Positions 10,257 to 18,176 of a stretch of DNA of 64,000 bases are shown here, piece by piece; within the stretch, counting starts at the first letter, position 1, and each line of letters opens with the position of its first letter. Position numbers and translations under genes: made by a program. This stretch comes from Roseiarcus sp963774195 (GTDB taxonomy: Bacteria; Pseudomonadota; Alphaproteobacteria; Rhizobiales; Beijerinckiaceae), in contig CAVZDY010000001.1 of NCBI GenBank assembly GCA_963774195.1, positions 1,922,001 to 1,986,000 of the forward strand, written 5' to 3'. Below the pieces are notes generated by a model. That model saw nothing but the letters and a program-made list of their open reading frames with translations. It searched no databases and was not told where the DNA came from.

Positions 10257-11038
10257 CGCGCGACGAGTTCGTCGAATATCTGCTGCCGCTGGTGGCGTTT
10301 GCTCTCGCCCTCGCCGCCTGGGAGGCGGCAGTGCGTTTCTACGACGTGCCTAGCTACATCCTGCCGACGCCGAGCCTCGTCATTCTTACGCTGATCAAGG
10401 ATTGGGGGGTGCTCTCGGCTTCGCTTCTCGTCACGCTCTCGATCACCTTCGAGGCGCTGGCTGCGGCCGTTGTCGGCGGCGTCGTAATCGCGTTGGCGTT
10501 CGCGCAGTGGCGCCCTATCGAGCGGGTGTTCTTTCCTTTCGCGGTGGCGATGCAGGTGACGCCGATCGTCGCCATCGCGCCGTTGCTGCTGATCTATCTG
10601 AGCGCCAAGATGGCGGTGCTGGCCGTCGCGTTTCTCGTCGCCTTTTTCCCAATTCTCTCCAACACGACGCTCGGTCTCAATTCGTCCGACCGCAATCTGC
10701 GCGATCTCTTTCAGCTTTACGGGTCAAGCGGCTGGCAGGAGCTCGCTTGGCTGCGCATTCCCTCTGCGCTGCCCTATTTTCTCGCCGGATTGAGGATCGG
10801 CGGCGGCCTCGCCTTGATCGGGGCGATCGTCGCCGAGATCGCCGCCGGCACCGCCGGGCACGGGGCGGGGCTCGCCTACAGGATCGTCGAATCCGGCTTC
10901 CGTCTCAACGTGGCGCGGATGTTTGCCGCGCTCCTGTTGATTTCCGTCTCGGGAATTACGATCTATCTGCTGCTTTCGGCGATCTCGCACCTCTTGCTCA
11001 GGCATTGGCACGAGAGCGCGCAGAGGCGTGAAACGTGA
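10253..11038 (+). CDS. ABC transporter permease (Binding-protein-dependent, SsuC/TauC-like)
   Basis: 261 residues with about six hydrophobic helices. The EAA-like loop EIAAGTAGHGAGLAYRIVES is the site that docks on the ATPase. It overlaps the ATPase gene by 4 nt and completes, with the binding protein at 6767, an importer of the NMT1/sulfonate/pyrimidine class. The transport direction is inward; the substrate is inferred only from the nearby deaminase. Confidence 0.92.
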   Translation: MTRDEFVEYLLPLVAFALALAAWEAAVRFYDVPSYILPTPSLVILTLIKDWGVLSASLLVTLSITFEALAAAVVGGVVIALAFAQWRPIERVFFPFAVAMQVTPIVAIAPLLLIYLSAKMAVLAVAFLVAFFPILSNTTLGLNSSDRNLRDLFQLYGSSGWQELAWLRIPSALPYFLAGLRIGGGLALIGAIVAEIAAGTAGHGAGLAYRIVESGFRLNVARMFAALLLISVSGITIYLLLSAISHLLLRHWHESAQRRET

Positions 11039-11191
11039 CACGCGGCTGCCCCGGCCGTAAGCGTCGGCTCCACAAAGGCGTAAAGCCGGGGGACTAACGA
11101 CGGGGCGCATTCCGGATCTTCGGATAAGCGTCCGGATGCGGCAAGACGGGGAGGGACGTCGCCCACGGCGTCGCAAGCCCGCCAACCGAGA

Positions 11192-11929
11192 GTGAACCCC
11201 CAGATGGACATCGGAAACAAACAACAAGCGCGCGAGTCGGTTCTCGAGACGCTGGGCCTCGCCAGGCTGGTGGACACGTCGACGATGGACATCGCGCAGC
11301 CGCACAACGCGCTGGTCGAGCGCCAGGCGCAGCCGGCTCGCTTCGTTATCGACGGGCTGACGATCGACGCGCCCGCCGGCATCTATCACCCGACGCAGGA
11401 TTCGAGCACCGAGTTCTTCCTGCGCAACATCAGGGGGATGAAGTCGAGCGCAATCCGGACCGTGCTGGAGATCGGGGCCGGCTGCGGCGCGATTTCGCTC
11501 TATATGGCGGCGAACTGGAACGTTGCGCTGAAAGCCTCCGACATCTCGCCGCTGGCGGTCGAGGCGATCAAGCACAACGCCGCGCAGAACGGCCTCGAGA
11601 TCGACGTCGTGCAATCCGACATGTTCGAGAGCATCCCGGAGCAGCAGTTCGATTTCATCGTCTTCAACGCGCCGCTGATCGACAAGATGCCCGAGAACGC
11701 GATCGAGCAGTACAGCCTCTGCGACCCCAACGGCGCGATCACCCGCGCCTTCTTGCGCGGCGCCGAGCGGCGTCTCACCAAGAACGGCCTCGCGATCGTC
11801 TCGATCTGCCGCAACTCGGCCTATGAGGTGCTCAACAGCGTCGACCTGGACTACAGCGTCGTCGGCTTCGAACTGTCCTACGGCGGCTTCTGGCGCGCCA
11901 TCATCGGGGCGCGCTTGCCGAGGGATTAG
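11192..11929 (+). CDS. Class I SAM-dependent methyltransferase with HemK/RsmC-like core
   Basis: 245 residues. After a roughly 80-residue N-terminal region come motif I (VLEIGAGCGAISLYMA), DISPLAVEAIKHNA and the catalytic-loop position FDFIVFNAPL. The order resembles N5-glutamine/MTS methyltransferases, but the usual NPPY is replaced by NAPL, so target chemistry may differ. It is preceded by 150 bp without genes and is not obviously in an operon. The target is unknown. Confidence 0.78.
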   Translation: MNPQMDIGNKQQARESVLETLGLARLVDTSTMDIAQPHNALVERQAQPARFVIDGLTIDAPAGIYHPTQDSSTEFFLRNIRGMKSSAIRTVLEIGAGCGAISLYMAANWNVALKASDISPLAVEAIKHNAAQNGLEIDVVQSDMFESIPEQQFDFIVFNAPLIDKMPENAIEQYSLCDPNGAITRAFLRGAERRLTKNGLAIVSICRNSAYEVLNSVDLDYSVVGFELSYGGFWRAIIGARLPRD

Positions 11930-11940
11930 AGCGCGTTGCG

Positions 11941-12024
11941 CGTCATTGCGAGCGGAGCGAAGCAATCCAGCGGCGCCAAGCGGAACGATGGATTGCTTCG
12001 TCGCTCACGCTCCTTGCAATGACG
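11941..12024. repeat. Dispersed palindromic repeat, family A copy 1
   Basis: Imperfect inverted repeat with arms GTCATTGCGAGCGGAGCGAA and its complement (GCAATGAC end). Three related copies lie near 15665, 28361 and 60309, all intergenic. It can fold into a long stem and sits between two convergent genes. Confidence 0.85.
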
Positions 12025-12049
12025 ATGCGGCCTTTGCCATTCGACCCGA

Positions 12050-12499
12050 CTAGCCAGCAGCGCCGTCCAATCTGGCGGCGACGGCCCTCAGGGCGAGCAG
12101 GTAGCCCAGCGGCCCCAGCCCGCAGATGACGCCGTGCGCGACGAGGGAGACTTTCGAATGGCGATGCGTCTCTTCGCGCTTGTGGATGTTGCTGAGATGG
12201 ACTTCGATCAATGGGGTCTCGATCATCTTCAGCGCGTCGAGAACCGGGATCGAATGGAAGGAGAAGCCGGCCGGGTTGATGACGACCGCGGCTTTCTTCT
12301 CAAACGCCTCCTGTAGCCAGTCGACCATCTGGCCTTCGTAGTTCGTCTGTCGGAACACGCATTCGAGGCCGAGTTTGCGGGAAAGCGCCATGCAGCCTTG
12401 CTCGATCTCGGCGAGGGTCGTCGTCCCGTAGATGTGGGGCTCCCGCCTGCCGAGCATGTTGAGGTTGGAGCCGTTGAGGACGAATACGGAACGGGTCAT
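12050..12499 (-). CDS. aroQ: Type II 3-dehydroquinate dehydratase
   Basis: Interconverts 3-dehydroquinate and 3-dehydroshikimate. The 149-residue length and the motifs LNGSNLNMLGRREPHIYG (catalytic Tyr24), NPAGFSFHS and EVHLSNIHKREETHRHS identify a type II dodecameric enzyme. The NPAGFSFHS and EETHRHS versions differ from the common NPGAYTHTS and EEFRRHS forms, so this is a divergent member. It lies just downstream of an MHS transporter gene (9 bp gap, same strand) under a divergent IclR regulator, an arrangement that fits catabolic quinate/shikimate use rather than, or as well as, aromatic biosynthesis. Confidence 0.93.
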   Translation of the reverse strand: MTRSVFVLNGSNLNMLGRREPHIYGTTTLAEIEQGCMALSRKLGLECVFRQTNYEGQMVDWLQEAFEKKAAVVINPAGFSFHSIPVLDALKMIETPLIEVHLSNIHKREETHRHSKVSLVAHGVICGLGPLGYLLALRAVAARLDGAAG

Positions 12500-12507
12500 A
12501 TCAGCCT

Positions 12508-13875
12508 TTAGGTTCTGGAGCTGGGAACAAGATTGGCGTGTGCGCCCGACGGCGCGCCCGAGGTAACGCCTTCAATGCGGCGCATATCCACGCCGAGCGT
12601 TTCCGGCGCGGTCAAAATCATGATGAGAGAAATGAGGTTCCAGCCTAGGCAGAGCGCCACGACGCCCCAGGGGGAACCATTGGCGGCGCCGACCAGCCAC
12701 GCCGCGAGCACCGGCATGGGGCCGCCAGCAATGAGATTGGCTCCTGTGTAAGCGAGCGCCGACCCGGAATAGCGCACATTCGTCGGGAAGGCCTCCGCGA
12801 AGGCCACCGGCTGGATCCCGCTTTGGAATTGGGTGAAGCCGAGAAATGCGCCCATGGCCGCCAGCATCACAGGAAAGCTTTTGAGATCGAGCAGCGGGAA
12901 ATAGACGATCAGAAGGAAGAGCGATGCGATGGAGCCGATCGCGAGCGCCTTGCGCCGCCCGATCCGGTCGCTCAGGAGTCCGCCGGCCAGGGCTCCAATG
13001 ATCGCGCAGACATTGGCGCCCATCAGCAGCGCGAACCCCTCCTGCTTGGGCACACCGAGTTCGCGGGTCACGTAGCTCAGCGAATAAACGACGATGAGGT
13101 AGAAGATCGCCGCCGGCCCGCAGAAGAACAGCGTCCAGCGCAGCACCGGACGCCAGTGGACGCGGAGCGCGTCGCGCAGCGGGCTTCCTGATTGGACCGT
13201 CCCCGTCTCTTCCAGCGCCTCGAACGCCGGCGTCTCGCTGACCTTGAGACGAACGTAGAGACCGACTGACACCAGGAGGATGCTGAACAAGAAGGGGATG
13301 CGCCAGCCATAGGATTGGAAGTCGGCCGGAGAGAGCAGGGAGGATAGGGCAAACAAAGCGGCATTGGCGAGGATCTGGCTCAGCGGCGAACACACGCCGA
13401 GCAAGCCCGAATAGAAGCCGCGACGATCAGGCGCCGCGTGTTCGAGCGCCATGAGCTGGGCGCCCGTCGATTCGCCGCCGAGCGCAAACCCCTGGATGAT
13501 CCTTAGGCCGACGAGAAGAAACTGCGCCGCAGGACCGATTTGCGCGTAGGTCGGCAAGAGCCCGATCAGCACGGAGGACAGCCCCATGACCGTGACAGTG
13601 ACGAGCAGAAGATTGCGCCGTCCGAGCTTGTCGCCGAGATGGCCGCAGAGAATGGCGCCGAGCGGCCGGGCCGCCAGGCCGACGCCGAAGGTGGCGAGCG
13701 CGGCGAGCAGAGCGGCGGTCGAATCCATGGTCGGGAAGAAAAGCTGCGGCAGAACGGTGGCCGATACCGCGCCATAGAGTGTGAAGTCGAACCATTCGAG
13801 CGCCGTTCCGATTGTCGCGGCGGAGACGGCGCGGACCGCCATGCCGTCCGAAATGCCTTCGCTGGCGCCAACCAT
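12508..13875 (-). CDS. MFS transporter, metabolite:H+ symporter (MHS) family
   Basis: 455 residues, about 12 transmembrane helices. MHS features include the early EWFDFTLYG segment, GHLGDKLGRRNLL in loop 2-3, GGESTGAQ in helix 5 and DRIGRRKAL in the second half. Relatives import shikimate (ShiA), alpha-ketoglutarate, citrate or dicarboxylates. Start 13875 has GGGGGAAC upstream and fits the family N-terminus; the frame stays open further upstream but crosses the operators. Cotranscription with aroQ suggests a shikimate- or quinate-like substrate. Confidence 0.9.
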   Translation of the reverse strand: MVGASEGISDGMAVRAVSAATIGTALEWFDFTLYGAVSATVLPQLFFPTMDSTAALLAALATFGVGLAARPLGAILCGHLGDKLGRRNLLLVTVTVMGLSSVLIGLLPTYAQIGPAAQFLLVGLRIIQGFALGGESTGAQLMALEHAAPDRRGFYSGLLGVCSPLSQILANAALFALSSLLSPADFQSYGWRIPFLFSILLVSVGLYVRLKVSETPAFEALEETGTVQSGSPLRDALRVHWRPVLRWTLFFCGPAAIFYLIVVYSLSYVTRELGVPKQEGFALLMGANVCAIIGALAGGLLSDRIGRRKALAIGSIASLFLLIVYFPLLDLKSFPVMLAAMGAFLGFTQFQSGIQPVAFAEAFPTNVRYSGSALAYTGANLIAGGPMPVLAAWLVGAANGSPWGVVALCLGWNLISLIMILTAPETLGVDMRRIEGVTSGAPSGAHANLVPSSRT

Positions 13876-13917
13876 CGTTCCCCCCTGCCTTGATGTTTGG
13901 CCTTCGTGTAGCAAAAA

Positions 13918-13950
13918 TGGAAACACTTTCCAAATTGAAAATGCTTCCAA
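13918..13950. promoter_or_regulatory. Paired IclR-type operator
   Basis: A perfect 15-bp inverted repeat TGGAAACACTTTCCA (13918-13932) is followed 17 bp on by a degenerate copy TTGAAAATGCTTCCAA (13935-13950). They lie between the divergent transporter and IclR genes, the standard place for autoregulated IclR control. Confidence 0.7.
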
Positions 13951-14013
13951 TATCCATTTGGATTGACCGCGCTCCCTGAGCCGCCTTACCGACAGACCAG
14001 CGAGGGGGAATCC

Positions 14014-14799
14014 ATGGCCAGCGTATTGGAGAGAAGTCTGACGTTGCTGGAGACGCTCGCCAATGTGCCCGAAGGGCGTTCGCTTTCCGAGCTTGCCGCA
14101 TCCCAGGACATGCCCGTGAGCGCCGCGCATCGGCTGTTGGCAGAGCTGACCCTCCGCGGCTATGTGCGGCAGGATGAGGCGCAGGGCCGCTATCGGCTGA
14201 CGATGAAACTGACCGCGCTCGGCCTGAATTTTCTCAACCGGTCGGGCATCGTCGATATCGTACAGCCGCTGTTGGACAGCCTCGCCGAGGAATGCGGCGA
14301 ATTGGTCCGGCTGGCGGTCGTCGACGGCGACGATCTTATCTTTGTGGCCAAGGCGCAGGGTTCGAAAAGCGGATTGCGTTACGATCCCGATATGGGCCTT
14401 TCCGTTCCTTTGTCGTGCAGCGCGGCCGGCCATGCGTGGCTATCGACGATGCCCGAAAACGAGGCGCTCGAACGGGTGGCGCGGCAAGGTCTAGGGAAGC
14501 CGGAAGCCTATGGCCCACGGGCGCCGACGACTTTCGCCGCCTTGGCTCCATTTCTACAGCGCGCCCGCCAGCGCGGTTTCAGCATGATCGTGGAAGTGTT
14601 CGCACCAGGCATGAGCGCGATGGCGGCGCCGGTGAAGACGAAGCCACAAGCTGCAATCGGAGTCGTCACGATCGCAGGGCCGATGTTTCGGTTGGCGGAG
14701 CAGCGGATGCTGGCGCTAGGACCAAGGCTGCTTGCTACGGCGAACGAAATCGCCCTGGCGAGCGCCGCCTCGTCGTTGTTCAAGCTCAAGACCGACTGA
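14014..14799 (+). CDS. IclR-family transcriptional regulator
   Basis: 261 residues: an N-terminal winged helix-turn-helix (about 1-65; LSELAASQDMPVSAAHRLLAEL is the recognition part) and a C-terminal IclR effector-binding domain (about 80-255; PLSCSAAGHAWLST and GFSMIVEVFAPGMSAMAAPV). Start 14014 has a strong GAGGGGGA site; an upstream in-frame start at 13963 would overlap the promoter. It is divergent from the MHS transporter and dehydroquinase genes and probably controls them through the operators at 13918-13950. IclR proteins with this context often sense aromatic or hydroaromatic acids. Confidence 0.92.
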   Translation: MASVLERSLTLLETLANVPEGRSLSELAASQDMPVSAAHRLLAELTLRGYVRQDEAQGRYRLTMKLTALGLNFLNRSGIVDIVQPLLDSLAEECGELVRLAVVDGDDLIFVAKAQGSKSGLRYDPDMGLSVPLSCSAAGHAWLSTMPENEALERVARQGLGKPEAYGPRAPTTFAALAPFLQRARQRGFSMIVEVFAPGMSAMAAPVKTKPQAAIGVVTIAGPMFRLAEQRMLALGPRLLATANEIALASAASSLFKLKTD

Positions 14800-14888
14800 G
14801 GCTGGGAGTCCAAATTCGGCCGCATTGCCGACCTCTCGATCGTGCCAACCGGGCCGTCACAGCATCGCGTCAACTGGCAGAGGCAGGT

Positions 14889-15635
14889 ATGAAAGGCAAT
14901 CAAGTTCGTCTTTTTATTGGCACCCCCTGCTACGGCGGAGTGGTCACCACGCGATATATGCAATCGATCTGCACGTTACTCTGTCACAGGATACCGAATC
15001 TAAATGTGTCGATAAAAACTATAGCCTATGAATCTCTGGTCACGCGGGGCCGAAATACGATCGTCGCGTCCTTTCTCGACCTCCCCTCAGAAACCCATCT
15101 GATGTTCATTGACGCGGACATAGGTTTCAGCGTGGATCAGATTCAGAGGATGCTGAACTTCGATCAGGATGTTGTCGCCGGCATGTATCCGCTGAAGCAG
15201 ATCGACTATGATCAAGCGGCTTTCCAACGCGCCGCCGGCGGAGAACCTCTCCAAACCGCTCAGCTTCGCTACGTCGGGTTGCCGTGCGAAGGCGAAGAGC
15301 GCAAGACCACCAACGGATTTGTCACGGGTCTCTACGCCGGCGCGGGCTTCCTGCTGATCAAGCGGCGCGTCCTGGAGTTGATGGCGGCCAAATATCCGGA
15401 AACGCGCTACACGACGGCGCACAACAGCGCCGTAGCCAACCCAAGCCCCAATCTCTTCGCCCTGTTCGACTGTCTGATCGACCCGAAAACCGGGCACTAC
15501 CTCAGCGAGGACTACGCGTTCTGCCACCGTTGGCGGGCGATCGGAGGAACCATCTGGCTTGATACGCGCAGCAAGCTGACGCACGTAGGGCCGCATGATT
15601 TCGTGGGCAACACGATGGCGCGGTTTCCCTCCTAG
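14889..15635 (+). CDS. Glycosyltransferase-like protein with DxD motif
   Basis: 248 residues. The N-terminus VRLFIGTPCYGG, the TRGRNTIVASFL segment and the metal/sugar-nucleotide motif FIDADIGF resemble small GT-A-fold glycosyltransferases found in bacteria and phages. The GAGFLLIKRRVLE and LSEDYAFCHRWRAIGG blocks fit the acceptor side of that fold. Start 14889 follows AGAGGCAGG. The 5' third is clearly AT-richer than its neighbours (for instance the stretch around 14990-15050), which suggests acquisition by transfer. The glycan target is unknown. Confidence 0.75.
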   Translation: MKGNQVRLFIGTPCYGGVVTTRYMQSICTLLCHRIPNLNVSIKTIAYESLVTRGRNTIVASFLDLPSETHLMFIDADIGFSVDQIQRMLNFDQDVVAGMYPLKQIDYDQAAFQRAAGGEPLQTAQLRYVGLPCEGEERKTTNGFVTGLYAGAGFLLIKRRVLELMAAKYPETRYTTAHNSAVANPSPNLFALFDCLIDPKTGHYLSEDYAFCHRWRAIGGTIWLDTRSKLTHVGPHDFVGNTMARFPS

Positions 15636-15664
15636 CGCATTTTGTTCGAACCGATGCCGTCGGT

Positions 15665-15736
15665 GCGGAAGCGAAGAAATCCAGCAGCGCCGAGCGGCAC
15701 GATGGATTGCTTCGTCGCTGCGCTCCTCGCAATGAC
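15665..15736. repeat. Dispersed palindromic repeat, family A copy 2 (degenerate left arm)
   Basis: The right arm GGATTGCTTCGTCGCTGCGC...GCAATGACGG is well kept; the left arm is decayed (GCGGAAGCGAAGAAATCC). It lies between the convergent glycosyltransferase and DHFR-like genes. Confidence 0.75.
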
Positions 15737-15759
15737 GGTTCGACCTGACTGCAATCGCT

Positions 15760-16329
15760 CTAGCCGGGCTTGCGGCTCCAGTTGACGAGCGTCACGCCGC
15801 TGGCGTCGTCGAGCGTCTTCTCCGGGCCGGCAACGAGGCCGGCGCGGCGCAGCGCTTCCTCCGCCGGGCCACCGTGGCGGCCATGGGCGAACACCGGCAG
15901 GCCGCCCGGCAGCTTGACGTTGCGCGAGCGGGAGAGGTGAAAGCAGTCGTAGCCGATTTCCAGGAACAGGCTGTAGACCTCGGGCCCGCCGAGCACCGCG
16001 ACGAGACCGCCCTCAAATCCGAGCGCCGCGCAGGCCGCCTTGAAGGTCACGCCTGCCGGGTTCCAGAACATGGCGTTGGGAAAATCCGGGTCGGGGGCGA
16101 TTCCGGGCACGCGGCGCGTCAGAACCAGTCGCCGGCGCTCGTGCGAGTTCATGTGCCCCTCATGCGAGTGGCGGCCGTGCACGAGGATGGCGGCTCGATC
16201 GAGCGAGGCGTCGAAGAAGCGCTGATCCTCCTCGTTCTTGAGGATATCGGGCATATGCGCGGTGTGGTCGGCAATGTGGCCGTCCGCGGAGACGATGGCG
16301 AAACCTTCGATGCGACACACGGCTGGCAT
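15760..16329 (-). CDS. Dihydrofolate reductase-fold protein (RibD C-terminal-like)
   Basis: 189 residues. The order of blocks (CRIEGFAIVSADGHIAD, then RAAILVHGRHSHEGH, RRLVLTRRV, VAVLGGPEVYSLFLEIGYDCFHLSRS) follows the DHFR/RibD-C NADPH-binding fold, including the GGP turn before an acidic helix. It is too divergent to claim true dihydrofolate reductase activity; a reductase acting on a pteridine, pyrimidine or other heterocycle is more cautious. Confidence 0.65.
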   Translation of the reverse strand: MPAVCRIEGFAIVSADGHIADHTAHMPDILKNEEDQRFFDASLDRAAILVHGRHSHEGHMNSHERRRLVLTRRVPGIAPDPDFPNAMFWNPAGVTFKAACAALGFEGGLVAVLGGPEVYSLFLEIGYDCFHLSRSRNVKLPGGLPVFAHGRHGGPAEEALRRAGLVAGPEKTLDDASGVTLVNWSRKPG

Positions 16330-16429
16330 GAACGGGTTAGCTCCGAAAGTTTATGGTCGGCGTCGAAGGCGGCGACATTCTGGCGTTACCTTTAGGGCGC
16401 GCGGCGCACATTCGGCCACCGTCTAACGC

Positions 16430-17191
16430 CTATTGCTTCATCGCGTCGAGGGTCTCAACCAACCCCGCCGGCGACATTCGGAAGAATCCGGTGTAGGGCT
16501 GGTTCAATTCTATGATGAGAAACATCGCGCTGGCGACCGCGAAGGCCCCCAGCGCGAGGCTTGCGACCACGGTGGGGTTGAACTTCGAGAGCAGCCCATA
16601 GCCGCAGAAGAGCAGCAGCGACCAAGAGACGACGATCACGATCACTGGCCAGGAGACCGGCGCGGCGAGTTGTAGCGACATCAACAGCCGCGTTTGTTCA
16701 ATCCAGCCCGCATTGAAAGACGCGGTCCCCAGCAGTTGCTTCTGCGCGTCCGTCTTGGGCGTCAACGAAAGCAGGAACTGATCCATTCTCTTCATGCCGG
16801 CAAAGGCCGCCGCAATGCCCTGCGACTTCGGATCCGCTTGGCCTGGGCCCCAAAACGTGTCGTATCCCTCCCGCAAGGCGACGCGCAGCCCGTCGCGGCC
16901 GGGCTGCGCGTCCGGTCCATAAGCGGCAAGGGCGGCGTCGAACTGCAGGGCGCGCGCCTCCAGCGTCTCGAGTTCGGATTTCTGCGTCGCATAGAAGCTG
17001 TAGCTCGCCCCGATCAGCGTGCCGAGCACCAGAGCGAGCAGCAGGCCGAGCAGTCCGCTGATCGCCGCGATCATGTCGCGCGAACGGTCGGCGGTGTGGT
17101 GGTCGGGCAGCCAGAACTGCAATTTGAGGCCAATGAGGCCGGCGAGGAAGGCGAGCGCCCCGATGGCGAAAGGCGCTTGAAACGAACTCAT
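16430..17191 (-). CDS. Bestrophin-like integral membrane protein (DUF4239)
   Basis: 253 residues with hydrophobic helices near residues 8-28, 42-65, 178-200 and 207-227, and a large soluble segment between helices 2 and 3. The layout and the early LLGLLLALVLGTLIGASYSFY helix match the DUF4239 group. Molecular function is not established for the family; ion conduction has been suggested from distant similarity only. Confidence 0.7.
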   Translation of the reverse strand: MSSFQAPFAIGALAFLAGLIGLKLQFWLPDHHTADRSRDMIAAISGLLGLLLALVLGTLIGASYSFYATQKSELETLEARALQFDAALAAYGPDAQPGRDGLRVALREGYDTFWGPGQADPKSQGIAAAFAGMKRMDQFLLSLTPKTDAQKQLLGTASFNAGWIEQTRLLMSLQLAAPVSWPVIVIVVSWSLLLFCGYGLLSKFNPTVVASLALGAFAVASAMFLIIELNQPYTGFFRMSPAGLVETLDAMKQ

Positions 17192-17321
17192 CCGGCGTTC
17201 TGTCCCTGCGGGGTCACGTCATTGGAGGGGCGCGGCTCGCCCCCTCGAGTTCCGCCCCCGCAGGCCGAAACGAAATCCGGAGGCGAAGCCGCCATTTCCC
17301 TGTGAAATCTTAGATCGCCTG

Positions 17322-18176
17322 ATGTCGCCGGATCAAGCCGCGTTGATCCCGGCCGGGGTTGCGATTCCCGCCGTTTTCCAGGAAGAAGTCGCGCGGATCT
17401 TCGCCGAGCGGCAGTCGGCGCCGCATTTCGCGCTTGGAGGCGCCGTCTTGATCAACGGCCGTAAACTTCTTCCCGGAAAGCCCATCCCGCCTTCCGAGAT
17501 ACCCGACTATTCCATCGATCGCCGCGACGCGTCGGAGGTGTACGCGCCGCAATTCATGCGGCGCCTGGAGGCGCTAAACCGGCTCGTCGCCCAAACCGGG
17601 GAGACGCTGGAAGGCAACATCTTTTACCTGGATGAGGAAAAGGACTTTCTCGCCCGTCCGCCGGAGGCCAGCCTCACGCCCGCGCGGCGCAATGTGTGGC
17701 GCGCGACGCGCTTCAAGCGCCAGATGCTTGAAGTCGGCGTCAACGCCGGCCACAGCGCGCTCTTGGCGCTCTCCGCCAATCCCGCGCTCGTCTATCACGG
17801 CGTCGATATCGCGATGCACGCCTACACCGAGCCTTGCGTTACCTTTCTCGCGGCGGAGTTCCCGGGCCGGGTGCATTTTTGGCGCGGCAACTCGCGCGAA
17901 GTCCTGCCCTACCTCGCCGAGCGCCGCAGCGACCTCGACTTCGACATTTTTCACGTCGACGGCGGCCATACCGACGCTCTGTGCCGCGCCGACATGGACA
18001 ATTGCCTGCGCATCGCGCGCAGGGGGCGCGGCAAGCATCTGCTGCTCGACGACGTGCATGCGAGCTGGATTTTCGACATCTACGCGGAGTTCATTTCGCG
18101 CGGCGATCTGACCACCGAGACCTTCTTCGACGATTGGGAGGACGAAGGCCGCAACGTGCTGGGGCGCATTCTATGA
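17322..18176 (+). CDS. Class I SAM-dependent methyltransferase (Methyltransf_24-like)
   Basis: 284 residues with a roughly 120-residue N-terminal extension, then motif I (MLEVGVNAGHSALLAL), VYHGVDI and the acidic block FHVDGGHTDALCRADM, followed by LLLDDVHASWIFDIY. The stop overlaps the start of a glycosyltransferase gene (ATGA), so they are probably made together and act on the same glycan or glycoconjugate. It shares a fold with the product of 8368-9108. Confidence 0.8.
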   Translation: MSPDQAALIPAGVAIPAVFQEEVARIFAERQSAPHFALGGAVLINGRKLLPGKPIPPSEIPDYSIDRRDASEVYAPQFMRRLEALNRLVAQTGETLEGNIFYLDEEKDFLARPPEASLTPARRNVWRATRFKRQMLEVGVNAGHSALLALSANPALVYHGVDIAMHAYTEPCVTFLAAEFPGRVHFWRGNSREVLPYLAERRSDLDFDIFHVDGGHTDALCRADMDNCLRIARRGRGKHLLLDDVHASWIFDIYAEFISRGDLTTETFFDDWEDEGRNVLGRIL

